In this document: positions 21,197-28,882 of the stretch, in pieces
How positions within the stretch are numbered: position 1 is the first letter of the stretch
How the letters are laid out: the number at the start of each line of letters is the position of its first letter
Virus record (IMG/VR): IMGVR_UViG_3300020034_000039
Location: 1 to 42,201 of that record
Source: a virus
DNA length: 42,201 nucleotides
Direction: 5' to 3' (one strand)
Position numbers and translations under genes: made by a program
Notes under the pieces: model-generated
The model's database searches: none
What the model saw: the letters and a program-made list of their open reading frames with translations, nothing else
What the model was told of the DNA's origin: nothing

Positions 21197-21700
21197 TCAC
21201 CCTTCCCTTCTTGTAGGCTGTGGCAACGCTTCCCAATGCTCCGTGTGGCATCCGGGGGGTACAAGTGGGGTAATTTCCCGTACCAGCTCTGACTGGCTCT
21301 CCCTGAAGCCAAGCCGTCGTTTGGCAAAAGCGTTCAATTCGGGGCCGTCGGTGTCAAAAATGATTTCGCGGAAACGGTTTTTCCTGAACATCGATTCAAT
21401 CCACGCAAATCCCTTCAATAAAGCGAGCCTGTTGCGGTGCTTTTCTTCCTTGGTATCTGAGGCTGCAAACTGGATTGACAATCTCACCGCAACCTGAGTC
21501 TTGAAATAGAGCTGGACGTGGCCCTGCTCGTCCTCCAAAGCCCATGCATCCTCACCCGGCACAAGCTTTAGGAAATAATCGGGCGTCATCCTGCCTTTAT
21601 GGAAAGCGTCGTTCTCTATAAGGCTGTCCAGAAAAACCCGGTCGCCTTCATTCATGGGCCGCACGACATATTGATCGAAGTGAAAATGCTGGTCACTCAT
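21197..21700 (-). CDS. GNAT-like protein in tail operon, 167 aa
   Basis: ATG 21700 (GGAGGC site, ATGA overlap) starts a protein with the layout of GCN5-type acetyltransferases: an initial VVRPMNEGDRVFLDSLI strand-helix, central beta strands (AWALEDEQGHVQLYF, RLSIQFA), a helix (LALLKGFAWIESMFRKNRF) and REIIFDTDGPELNAFAKRRLGF near the end. The canonical Q/R-x-x-G-x-G/A acetyl-CoA loop is not evident. Proteins of this fold between tail and internal-protein genes are common in podophages, where they are thought to be structural or assembly-related. Enzymatic activity is doubtful. Confidence 0.65.
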   Translation of the reverse strand: MSDQHFHFDQYVVRPMNEGDRVFLDSLIENDAFHKGRMTPDYFLKLVPGEDAWALEDEQGHVQLYFKTQVAVRLSIQFAASDTKEEKHRNRLALLKGFAWIESMFRKNRFREIIFDTDGPELNAFAKRRLGFRESQSELVREITPLVPPGCHTEHWEALPQPTRREG

Positions 21701-21957
21701 GAATTGCCTCCGTGTTGCACTGGAACGGTGCGGAATTGGGGGATGCTCCAGTTGCCATAGAACTGTGTGAGTGCGTCGTTGGTGGAGGCCATCAGGGGCA
21801 TTGAAGCGAGCATGAATGGACTCATATTGGGATAACCGGCCTGGGCCGGTGGGTCTCCCTTGGGGTCGGGGCTTTGCAAGGCCGTGTCCGTGGACTTCGG
21901 CGGGGCTTGCTGCCATCCATTCATGCTCACGTTTTGTGACTGCTTCACGCTGGGCAT
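21697..21957 (-). CDS. Small Pro/Gln-rich virion-module protein, 86 aa
   Basis: The start at 21957 overlaps the preceding TAA (TAATG), and the end overlaps the acetyltransferase-like gene. The sequence is Pro/Gln/Ser-rich and mostly disordered with a Met-rich hydrophobic patch (MSPFMLASMPLMAS). It could be an assembly linker or minor tail component. No family recognised. Confidence 0.6.
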   Translation of the reverse strand: MPSVKQSQNVSMNGWQQAPPKSTDTALQSPDPKGDPPAQAGYPNMSPFMLASMPLMASTNDALTQFYGNWSIPQFRTVPVQHGGNS

Positions 21958-24470
21958 TACTGGCTCCTGTACTCCTGCCACGTCTGGCCGAAAATGGTGT
22001 AGGTCAGCAGCTCATTTGCAGCATCTTCGGCTGGCCATGCAATATCCATCTGGAAGTGTCTGCACCACGCCGGATTCTGGCTCTGCATATAGTGGTAACG
22101 GTCGCTGTAAAGGGTCTCGCTGGGGGGTAGATTGGTTGGGTCTTGGCGGGTTCTTCCAAGCGGTTCAAAGGGGGCTGTGGGGGTCGCGAAAATCTCTCCC
22201 AAAAGCACGGATAATGCCGCTCTGGAACCTAGCTTTCTAGCCTCCAAAGTGATGAACGCGAGGGCCGCTAATTCGCCGGGGTGAGCCAGTACGATTGACC
22301 CGAAAGTAGCGTGGCAAATGTAGGGGATTCCTACGTCTGTATTCACCGTTAAATCGCGCATCCTGATCGGCCCTCCGGCTGCTCCCGGCCCTATCAAAAG
22401 GCGGTTGGTTCCCGGTAGAATTTCGACCGATTGGACGGCACTTGAGGGGGCTACAAGGGTGGCTTTTGGAGACCAGTTCAGGCCCGTTTCAGGGGCCGTT
22501 GTCGCGCTCATTCTGTACCACGAACCTACCCCGTCATCGACGTAAAGGGCGTTCTCTTTGCTCGATTGCGAGTGATAAGTAACGTAGGCGGTGGCTGAGT
22601 TAAACTCCTCTTCCAGCTTGTCGGCAATGGGGAATCCTACCTCCGTAATCCCGGCTGAGGGGTCCATTGCGATAAGCATGTTTGTTCCCGTCAGCATGTA
22701 CGGCGTCGTCAGGTGGGTGGTGAAAGCGTCGTAATGCAGTAGCGGGATGCCGTCGATAAAGGTGGTCTGGTAGAGCGGGTCGGCGTCGGTTCCAGTGCCA
22801 AGAATGATGTAGCTGTCCCGCACCGTCATAATGACGAGACCCAACGGTGAGACCCAATACCGGATGATCTTCGATTGACTGGTAAAGGTGGTATTGAATC
22901 CCGCGTTTCCGCTGCTGGTGCTGGCTATGGCGTCGGGGCCGCTCGATACATGGGTGACGTTCCCCACGGCAACGAAGAAGCGTTGCAGATGGTAGGCCAT
23001 GCACGTAGCTCCGGCTGGCAGCGGCGTACCTTGTCCGTTAACCTGTGCCTGAATTTCAGGGTTCAAATCGCTGTCGGGTGTGTTATCAACATAGGTCCAC
23101 GTCTGCCCTGCGCCGGGGTTGGGTATTACGCTGTCATAAATAAAAGTCGATCCACCCTGGGCGTAGCGGTAGATGTAGATTTGGTCTACTTGAGGGTCGT
23201 TCGAACCTGCGCCTTGGATGGTCACTTGATTTCCCAGCAGAACCGTTAACGGGGTGCTGGCCGGACTCATGTTGCTGATGTCGCCTGTGATCGAGTTCCT
23301 ATAGGCGTATCCCCATTGCGTTATAGCGGTACTGGCCACGGCCCACGGCCCGGCGTTGACCCATATCATGCTGCCATCGGTGGTGAACGATCCTAGTTCT
23401 GTTCCCCATGTCACAGTGCCGGAGGCAGCGGTGACTCCGCTTTGCTGAACGTTTTGCAGGTTGCCGTTACTGTCCAGAATTTGCGTGACGGATGTGATGG
23501 TGATACCGGGGCCGATGCTGGCCCATATCATCATCGGGCCAATGTTGATCCATGTAACTCCACCGTCGCTGACCTGTAGGCCAACGCCTGTAATCCAATT
23601 CGGTCGGGTCGCTCCGCTGGTTCCCGCTGTCATCACAACGAAGGTGGAGAAGACATCGGAAGGCAACGATTCCGCTATGACGATGCTTCCAGCGGCATAG
23701 GCATGATTGGATAGCCATGACGCATTGCCGTTGTTGACCCATGTAACCGTTCCGTCAGTTGTAGTTCCTCCGGTGGTCGCGTTCCATGTCGGCTGTGCGG
23801 CTCCGGTGACTCCAGTCCCGGCGAATACCTGCGAGTTCCCATTGGTGTCGAACAGGATCATCCCATTGCGATAGGGATTATGGGTCTCATAGGCGGTATC
23901 GGGCTGGCGCGATGGCGGCGGGTTGGGACGCGGAGCCTGGGTTGCAAGCGGGGCTGTCGTTGGGGCTGCTATACCCCAATTCCAAACGGCGTTATTGGTA
24001 TAGTTCCACTGCTTATTGTCTACCCCGTTCGTAAAGTACAGCGTGTTGCCGAGACCGAGAAAGAACGTTGGCCCTGCTCCGGCTGATTTCGTCCAGATGG
24101 CATTGTGTGTGCTTGGCCCGGTGGCGTCGTAGACGGTCGCGGCGGTGTCGGCCATCACGCGGATTACTTCATCGGTCAGCGTGAAGGTGTTGAAGGGATA
24201 GAAACGATTGATCGGCGGAAAGGTCTGCGTGTTGTAGACGCTGGTTCCGCGCCTCCGTTTTAGGGTGAGCTGCGAACTTAGCTCGGTGTTGAGTCCGGCA
24301 ATGATGGAGTCTTGCAGACCAAGCCCATACTTCTCCATGTTGGTGCTCACCGAGGCATCGGTGAGTGGGCTGCGGTTCGTCCACAGCCCGGTGAACATGC
24401 GATTGGTATGGAGGGGCGCGAAGCTGGTAGGCTCCGATGCTCCTCCCGCCTGTTGGATCGCGTTCGCCAT
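21957..24470 (-). CDS. Tail nozzle/tubular protein (T7 gp12-like), 837 aa
   Basis: The protein is a large beta-rich polypeptide. After an N-terminal NRMFTGLWTNRSPLTD segment typical of podophage tubular/nozzle proteins, three Trp-rich repeats follow at about 195-250, 251-312 and 325-374. Each ends in a variant of TDGTVTWVNNG, like small Ig- or carbohydrate-binding modules. The C-terminal half shows propeller-like strands (SYIILGTGTDADPLYQ, KENALYVDDGVGSWYRMS). In T7 the equivalent forms the six-fold nozzle of the short tail. ATG 24470 has GGAGGTT upstream. Inserted repeats may mediate host-surface contact. Confidence 0.75.
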   Translation of the reverse strand: MANAIQQAGGASEPTSFAPLHTNRMFTGLWTNRSPLTDASVSTNMEKYGLGLQDSIIAGLNTELSSQLTLKRRRGTSVYNTQTFPPINRFYPFNTFTLTDEVIRVMADTAATVYDATGPSTHNAIWTKSAGAGPTFFLGLGNTLYFTNGVDNKQWNYTNNAVWNWGIAAPTTAPLATQAPRPNPPPSRQPDTAYETHNPYRNGMILFDTNGNSQVFAGTGVTGAAQPTWNATTGGTTTDGTVTWVNNGNASWLSNHAYAAGSIVIAESLPSDVFSTFVVMTAGTSGATRPNWITGVGLQVSDGGVTWINIGPMMIWASIGPGITITSVTQILDSNGNLQNVQQSGVTAASGTVTWGTELGSFTTDGSMIWVNAGPWAVASTAITQWGYAYRNSITGDISNMSPASTPLTVLLGNQVTIQGAGSNDPQVDQIYIYRYAQGGSTFIYDSVIPNPGAGQTWTYVDNTPDSDLNPEIQAQVNGQGTPLPAGATCMAYHLQRFFVAVGNVTHVSSGPDAIASTSSGNAGFNTTFTSQSKIIRYWVSPLGLVIMTVRDSYIILGTGTDADPLYQTTFIDGIPLLHYDAFTTHLTTPYMLTGTNMLIAMDPSAGITEVGFPIADKLEEEFNSATAYVTYHSQSSKENALYVDDGVGSWYRMSATTAPETGLNWSPKATLVAPSSAVQSVEILPGTNRLLIGPGAAGGPIRMRDLTVNTDVGIPYICHATFGSIVLAHPGELAALAFITLEARKLGSRAALSVLLGEIFATPTAPFEPLGRTRQDPTNLPPSETLYSDRYHYMQSQNPAWCRHFQMDIAWPAEDAANELLTYTIFGQTWQEYRSQ

Positions 24471-24754
24471 CAGGCAACCTCCATGTAAACTGGAGGTACT
24501 TCTTTTCTAGGCGGCATGTTTTTGGAGACAAAAACAAAGCCGAAAGCTAACCGTCGTGGGTTAGCTTCCGGCTTCATAGAAAGGAGGTGGTTTTTTGTGA
24601 GATTTGAAGTCGTACTCTCAGAAAAGGAGTTAAGCCTTATTCTGAAAATTGCGGTTACATTAGTCGCGCTGCTGCGGCTTCTGTAGCCCTCAACCTCCCC
24701 ATACGGTGACCGCCGTGTGGGGAGTTCTTTTTGTATTGTATCAAAGCGTCTCAT
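24470..24754 (-). CDS. Doubtful bridging ORF, 94 aa
   Basis: The frame begins with an ATGA overlap at 24754 and ends in TGATG at the tail-gene start, so it looks coupled at both ends. However it has no strong ribosome site, runs through a minus-strand terminator and is antisense to a convincing plus-strand module. The protein has no recognisable motif. Its middle (YRSRSSATNVTA) resembles the equivalent region of the doubtful ORF 14950-15276 (YESRTLTNAVTA), as expected if both mirror related plus-strand genes. Probably not a gene. Confidence 0.25.
   Translation of the reverse strand: MRRFDTIQKELPTRRSPYGEVEGYRSRSSATNVTAIFRIRLNSFSESTTSNLTKNHLLSMKPEANPRRLAFGFVFVSKNMPPRKEVPPVYMEVA
24528..24574 (-). 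terminator. Intrinsic terminator inside the late operon
   Basis: On the minus strand 24559-24574 pairs with 24537-24552 (15 bp with one mismatch, 6-nt loop), followed by TTTGTTTTTG. It would end or attenuate transcription between the 236-aa protein gene and the large tail gene. It may shield the late mRNA from, or adjust expression around, the antisense module at 24597. Confidence 0.75.
24597..24686 (+). CDS. Antisense mini ORF, hydrophobic peptide, 29 aa
   Basis: GTG 24597 has a perfect AAGGAGG 9 bp upstream on the plus strand. The peptide reads VRFEVVLSEKELSLILK, then IAVTLVALLRLL, with an amphipathic first half and a hydrophobic end. It ends in TAG followed by CCCTCAACC and a terminator. 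The peptide at 15092-15202 has the same plan: GTG start, similar AVT...LL end, TAG followed by AGCCTCACC, then a hairpin. Complete plus-strand signals within a minus-strand operon suggest an independent moron-like module. Function unknown; a membrane-active peptide is one possibility. Confidence 0.6.
   Translation: MRFEVVLSEKELSLILKIAVTLVALLRLL
24695..24732 (+). terminator. Plus-strand intrinsic terminator of the 24.6-kb antisense module
   Basis: Stem 24695-24706 pairs with 24713-24724 (12 bp, one G-T), loop of 6, followed by TTCTTTTT (24725-24732). This is a strong Rho-independent terminator for plus-strand transcription, 8 bp after the mini-ORF stop. On the minus strand no such T-run exists. 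Confidence 0.88.
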
Positions 24755-25461
24755 TGTTGCCTCGCGGTGACGCCTTGCTGGGTAGTGAGCTGCGAGCGTT
24801 CCTGTGCGCTCATCACCTGGAGGAAGTTGCCAAGGAAGATGTTTCGCTCAAGCGCGGTCAAGCCTTCCTGTGCGCCTAGCAAATGGGCTGTAAATCGCTG
24901 GCCAAAGATGGGGAATCGGGCGTCTTTCGTAAGCAGACTGACGAAGGAGAGAAACCCCCAATCGTAGATATATCCGTTGTGATCGGGGATCGGCCTCCAA
25001 GTGTTCGCCATCGACGACATCAGAACCGGAGCCTTCTGGTAGAAGCCGTCTACTTGGTAGGTCTCGGCGTCTGGCGGCATGGAGTTGAGCCGGAAGGTCA
25101 CGCCTCCTTGGTCATCGATGAGGTTGGCGGCGATGCTGCCGGGTCTCTTCTTCACGCTCTCTGCCGCTAGGCTCTGCTGAATCTCAATCTCCTTGACAAC
25201 GCCGGTGCTGTCGGTCAGTGTCGCGCGTTCCAAAAATCCAAAGTCGGGGATGATGAGGTAGTAGTCCTGATCGTTCGGCTCGGTCGGAAAGCTAAACTCG
25301 CCACGGTTGAAGTTCCACTTGAACGGCGGCCCAAGTATGGTTTGCTTGGTGAGGTTGGCGGCGGTGACGGCGGGTTCGCTGTTGGAGATATTCACGGGCT
25401 GATAGCCGATGAAGGGCAACGCGAATAACGCGCTCGATTGCAGATTGCGTGTGGTGCTCAT
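24751..25461 (-). CDS. Head-tail region protein, 236 aa
   Basis: ATG 25461 follows GGGTGGAG and overlaps the upstream stop (ATGA); the long frame upstream to 26040 is the mirror of another gene. The product is mixed alpha/beta, with an N-terminal hydrophobic stretch (SALFALPFIGYQPVNIS) and motifs such as PIPDHNGYIYDWGFLSFVSL in the C-terminal half. The position between the 327-aa adaptor-like protein and the tail nozzle suggests a connector or tail-tube component. No family recognised with certainty. Confidence 0.6.
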   Translation of the reverse strand: MSTTRNLQSSALFALPFIGYQPVNISNSEPAVTAANLTKQTILGPPFKWNFNRGEFSFPTEPNDQDYYLIIPDFGFLERATLTDSTGVVKEIEIQQSLAAESVKKRPGSIAANLIDDQGGVTFRLNSMPPDAETYQVDGFYQKAPVLMSSMANTWRPIPDHNGYIYDWGFLSFVSLLTKDARFPIFGQRFTAHLLGAQEGLTALERNIFLGNFLQVMSAQERSQLTTQQGVTARQQ

Positions 25462-26441
25462 CTCCACCCCCAGCGGTAGGGAAGTGGCCCGGTGTCCCAC
25501 GATTGCATCGGAGCCATAGCCGGGCGGTCGGGGAAGTATCCTTTGCTCTCGTCCTCGCGGTCGTCGCCTCGCGCGGCGGCATCGACGGCGGTGAACCAAT
25601 CCGCCTTCATCGCCTGGAATCGCGCCTTGACGCTGGGGTTGGAGCTGTAGCGGTGGGCATAGGCCACGCATCCATCGCGGAACCATTTCGCATGGTCGTC
25701 GGGGATCGGGTCTAGCTTCTGCTGCATGGTGGTGAAGATTGGGGCCTTCTTCTGCGCGTACAAACGCATCAGCCAAACATTTCCCGTCTGCGGCGGTCGC
25801 GGCCTGATGCGGATACCCTGGGCGTCGGGATCGACAACCTCCCACGCGCATGTGCCGTCCTGAATGATGTCTCCCGGCAGCGCGAGTATCCCTGCATCGG
25901 GTTCGACTAATCCGGTCGTTCCCCACTCCACCAGCACAAGAATGTTGCCGCTGGGATCGAGAATGTTGGTGTAGGGGTTCTCGGGATTGGGTAGACCCGT
26001 TCCGATGGGATAGGTATAGACGATGCCCGGTCCCGGCCAAAGGTTCTGTTCCAACAGGCGGTTATAAAACCAGCAAAATTGGAACGGCCATCCTCCTAAC
26101 GCGCTCTCTTCGGCTAGGTCTCTGACGGCGTATACGGGTGCATCGGGCGGGGGTACGGTGGAGTTGTTGATATCGACGCGACGGCCATTCTCCACCCATC
26201 CGATATTGGTGAGGTTCATCGCGTAGTCCTGCTGATAGCTGGTAAGCGGGAAGGGGGGAATTTTGATCCGGTTCCACTTCCACGGAAAGCGCACGGAGAT
26301 AAACTCGCTCATCGCATCATTGGCAATGGTCAAAGCTGGCTCGTCCGCGAATCCTCCGGTGTTGTTGAAGATCGGATTCAGGTCGCCAATCGCTGAAACT
26401 CCATCCATGATGGATTGCAGCATTATTGTTGAGTTCCCCAC
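25458..26441 (-). CDS. Head-tail adaptor / tail tubular A-like protein, 327 aa
   Basis: GTG 26441 has GGAGG 7 bp upstream and is preferred over ATG at 26423, which has no site. The N-terminal half has FISVRFPWKWNRIKIPPFPLTSYQQDY, the kind of segment seen in phage adaptor proteins (gp11-type) that join the portal to the tail nozzle. Between residues 150 and 215 there is a Trp/Pro-rich beta insertion resembling the repeats of the nozzle protein. The C-terminal part has helical HAKWFRDGCVAYAHRYS, typical of the adaptor C-terminus. Order fits: capsid, adaptor, nozzle. Confidence 0.68.
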   Translation of the reverse strand: MGNSTIMLQSIMDGVSAIGDLNPIFNNTGGFADEPALTIANDAMSEFISVRFPWKWNRIKIPPFPLTSYQQDYAMNLTNIGWVENGRRVDINNSTVPPPDAPVYAVRDLAEESALGGWPFQFCWFYNRLLEQNLWPGPGIVYTYPIGTGLPNPENPYTNILDPSGNILVLVEWGTTGLVEPDAGILALPGDIIQDGTCAWEVVDPDAQGIRIRPRPPQTGNVWLMRLYAQKKAPIFTTMQQKLDPIPDDHAKWFRDGCVAYAHRYSSNPSVKARFQAMKADWFTAVDAAARGDDREDESKGYFPDRPAMAPMQSWDTGPLPYRWGWR

Positions 26442-26453
26442 TTCCCACCTCCG

Positions 26454-27032
26454 CTACTTCGCTACTGCTTGGGCTTCCCGCTCCTGCCGCGCCTTCAGCC
26501 GCTTCGCCATCTCGTCGCGGTTTTTCTTCACCGCTTCGGGGCTGTGCGATGCGATTGCGGCCTGTGCTGTCTCCATCGAAACCTCGCGGAGATAGTCGGG
26601 GTCTTGCAGGTAAGCCATTCCGTCGATCACGCGGCGGTTCTGCGCTACCTGCATGGCGTTGAGCTGGTCGTTGGCGGCTTCGTTGCGCTGGGCCTGACGG
26701 AGCAGGTAGGCGCGGCGGTCGCGGTGGGCTATGGGCATGGTGGGATTTTCGGGATCATGTGCGCCTTTGTCGGGATCGCCCTCGGGGTACTCGGTGACTG
26801 GCCCCGGCTCCGGCAGTTCCGGTTCGGTGTCTTCGAGGTCTTCCTCGGTATCGTCGGCAAAGGCTTTGTTGCTCTTGGCCGCATCGGTCTGCCGCTGCTT
26901 GACGATCTTCATAATGTCTTTCGCCTGGGCGGGATCGTCCTTGCTTGGCTTGCTGCGCTGGGCTACGGCGTTCTCTCCGCTACCAGCTCCGCGCGGGTCT
27001 CTCGGTGGGGACTGTGTTGTATCTGCGCTCAT
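26454..27032 (-). CDS. Acidic/basic disordered virion-module protein, 192 aa
   Basis: The product starts with a Ser/Pro/Lys-rich disordered region, has a highly acidic stretch (FADDTEEDLEDTEPELPEPG) and ends in a charged helical half (RRAYLLRQAQRNEAANDQLNA and NRDEMAKRLKARQERE). Such composition is common in head-associated, scaffold-like or chaperone proteins. It lies between the zinc-binding protein and the adaptor. No family recognised. Confidence 0.6.
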   Translation of the reverse strand: MSADTTQSPPRDPRGAGSGENAVAQRSKPSKDDPAQAKDIMKIVKQRQTDAAKSNKAFADDTEEDLEDTEPELPEPGPVTEYPEGDPDKGAHDPENPTMPIAHRDRRAYLLRQAQRNEAANDQLNAMQVAQNRRVIDGMAYLQDPDYLREVSMETAQAAIASHSPEAVKKNRDEMAKRLKARQEREAQAVAK

Positions 27033-27087
27033 GGCTGCCTCTCGCTTTCTTTTGGTTTATGTAACGTGGACGGTTACACGCTCGCAG

Positions 27088-27558
27088 TTAGGCTGCGGGT
27101 GCGTTGCTGGTAATCTCGAACAGCCTTGCTCCGCTGGTCTCGTTGTCGGTGGGAAATTCGGTCGCGGCGCGATACTCGATGTAGAGGCGTTTATATTCCT
27201 TCCTCTCTTCGCTCGTGCCGTTCCGCAGTGCAAGTGGTGGCGGCTCCCAAAGCCGTCCGCATCGCTGACAGACGACAATCATGGGGCCATGGCTGAGGAT
27301 GTGTTTTACAACGGCGTAATCACTATCGTTGCCGTTGAACCAGTTTTCCTTGCCCTTGCCGCCTTTTTTGTGAACGCATATCTCCTGCGCCTGTTGCTCG
27401 ATTACGGCGATGCGTTTCAGCGCGATCTGCTTGTCCGTGATGCGCCGGAGCTGCATGGTCTTATCCCGCCGCATCTTCGCTACGCGCTCGCGGGTCTCCT
27501 CAAGCTGTAGCTGCTCCATCTCGTCCAGAATTTTTGCTTTGTCCAGTTTTTCCGTCAT
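27088..27558 (-). CDS. Coiled-coil protein with zinc-binding segment, 156 aa
   Basis: Residues 1-60 form a charged coiled coil (KILDEMEQLQLEETRERVAK and following). Around 60-100 there is a CVHKKGGKG segment and a CQRCGRLWEPP pair, giving a C-H...C-C potential zinc site. The C-terminus is short and mixed. ATG 27558 has AAAGGGA upstream, in a leader carrying an unusual foldable structure (27578-27638). The gene follows the major capsid gene. Role unknown. Confidence 0.62.
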   Translation of the reverse strand: MTEKLDKAKILDEMEQLQLEETRERVAKMRRDKTMQLRRITDKQIALKRIAVIEQQAQEICVHKKGGKGKENWFNGNDSDYAVVKHILSHGPMIVVCQRCGRLWEPPPLALRNGTSEERKEYKRLYIEYRAATEFPTDNETSGARLFEITSNAPAA

Positions 27559-27577
27559 ATCGTCCCTTTCGGTTAGT

Positions 27578-27638
27578 GAGAGAAGGGTGGACTCGAACCA
27601 CCTGTAGCCTCTGCTTCTTCTCTCGTGGCTTCAGGTGG
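27578..27638 (-). ncRNA. tRNA-minihelix-like leader structure with two exclusive folds
   Basis: On the minus strand an 8-bp stem (27617-27624 with 27578-27585) and a 5-bp T-arm mimic with loop TTCGAGT (27598-27602 with 27586-27590) are joined by 14 nt, like the acceptor/T half of a tRNA without D and anticodon arms. The CAGGTGG strand can instead pair with an upstream CCACCTG (27632-27638). The folds exclude each other and sit just before the ribosome site of 27088-27558. It could be a regulatory leader, a tRNA mimic or an attP-like tRNA 3' end remnant. RNA function unproven. Confidence 0.45.
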
Positions 27639-27641
27639 AGT

Positions 27642-27666
27642 GGGACGGGAGGGCAAATCCCGTCCC
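27642..27666 (-). terminator. Hairpin after major capsid gene
   Basis: A perfect 8-bp stem of GGGACGGG/CCCGTCCC with a 9-nt loop lies 28 bp past the capsid stop codon. No T-run follows, so it is probably an mRNA 3' end stabiliser or a partial terminator that sets the high capsid-to-downstream ratio. This is an inference. Confidence 0.5.
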
Positions 27667-27694
27667 CGCTGTTGCTCGAAAACAGCCTCCAGCT

Positions 27695-28858
27695 CTAGGT
27701 CACTGCTGACACAGAATCGATGTAGCGGATACGTTGAACGGGGTCGGGTGGAAGGGTCGCGGTGTACATGGTGTTGTAGCTCGCGAAGCCCCCAATCATT
27801 CTTGATGGATCGTAGCCACTCGGCTCCGATAGTCTTCGTACCCAGATGGCCAAATTTCTCCAGTCGCCATCGCCTATCTGCGTGTTCTCCCGCGCTCCGA
27901 AAGACACTCCAATCAACCCGTCGCGGCCTACAACGTAGGTTCGCAACGCGGTGAATGTAGTGGTGTCATAGTTGGGAGTCTGGTGAACAAGCGTGCTCTG
28001 GAAGAAGCTGACTCCACCCCAGTCGATCAAGGGAATGGTGTCGCCGTCAGGACTTGCGAGTTCGGTCAACCGCTCATTGCCCTGTGGTGTGCGCTTCACC
28101 ACGTCCACCAAAGAGTTGTTGGTTTTATCGAGCCAGATATCCCCAACAATGTGAGGGTGCATGACTCCGGTGTAACGTCCTTCCGCAAAGGGAAGGGCAT
28201 TGACTCCGGCAAGTGACTGCGCGGCGATAATGATATCGTCCGAAGTCATGGGGTCGGCGGCGGGTTTTTCTATCGCTACTGACGGGTCAATAACGCTGGC
28301 TCCATCCGCCGTGTTCTGGAGAATGGTGTTGATGACCTGGGCCATGCGATAGGCCATCTGAACGCCAAGAGCCTCTAGGGTGGGATCGATGGCAGTCTGG
28401 AGAGCATACGTTGATATGTTCATGTAGTCGGCGTAATTGCCCATGATGGACGTGTTAGAAACTACGGTCGCGGTGAGACCCGTTTGGATCGTGCCTTCAG
28501 GTGCCTGGGTGATCGGCGGGGCCGGAAGATTCTGGTACATGTAGAGCACGAGACGATTACCCGAGTTCTCCTCGATGGCGCGTCGAGACGTGCATCTGAC
28601 CCACGGAGTATTCGCTTTTAAGTTCTCCACAAAGATTTTGTCGTAGGTGGTAACGACAGACTGCGGGAGATTCGTCGTGAGGTTCGACGCCGGACTGACG
28701 CCAACACACAACACGCCGTTGGCCGCATGAGTCCGACCAACGTTGCCCGTATAGAAGTAAGCAGAGCCGCCGAGGGCGCACACAAACTCTATGAACGGAA
28801 CCAGATATTTCTCAAAGAACGTTCTGCCGCGTTGTGCGGCAACTGAAGTTGATCGCAT
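27695..28858 (-). CDS. Major capsid protein, N4-gp56 type, 387 aa
   Basis: The central region PPITQAPEGTIQTGLTATVV, then IMGNYADYMNISTYALQTAI, follows the diagnostic pattern of N4-gp56 family capsid proteins (pro-glu-gly-thr segment, then a YADY/S motif and a long spine helix AYRMAQVINTIL). The length fits the family. It lies directly downstream of the scaffold and follows GGGGGACGG upstream of ATG 28858. HK97-fold shells of this type occur in N4-like and other podo- and siphophages. Assignment is by pattern, not alignment. Confidence 0.83.
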   Translation of the reverse strand: MRSTSVAAQRGRTFFEKYLVPFIEFVCALGGSAYFYTGNVGRTHAANGVLCVGVSPASNLTTNLPQSVVTTYDKIFVENLKANTPWVRCTSRRAIEENSGNRLVLYMYQNLPAPPITQAPEGTIQTGLTATVVSNTSIMGNYADYMNISTYALQTAIDPTLEALGVQMAYRMAQVINTILQNTADGASVIDPSVAIEKPAADPMTSDDIIIAAQSLAGVNALPFAEGRYTGVMHPHIVGDIWLDKTNNSLVDVVKRTPQGNERLTELASPDGDTIPLIDWGGVSFFQSTLVHQTPNYDTTTFTALRTYVVGRDGLIGVSFGARENTQIGDGDWRNLAIWVRRLSEPSGYDPSRMIGGFASYNTMYTATLPPDPVQRIRYIDSVSAVT

Positions 28859-28882
28859 GTGACCGTCCCCCTGCGGGAAAGA

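Noticed and set aside
25462-26040. Long Arg/His/Gly-rich extension of the 236-aa protein
   Set aside because: It is the out-of-frame mirror of the adaptor-like gene 25458-26441 and has the low-complexity composition of a shadow frame.
27578-27653. Possible complete minus-strand tRNA
   Set aside because: Only 14 nt separate the acceptor-like strand from the T-arm, so D and anticodon arms are missing.
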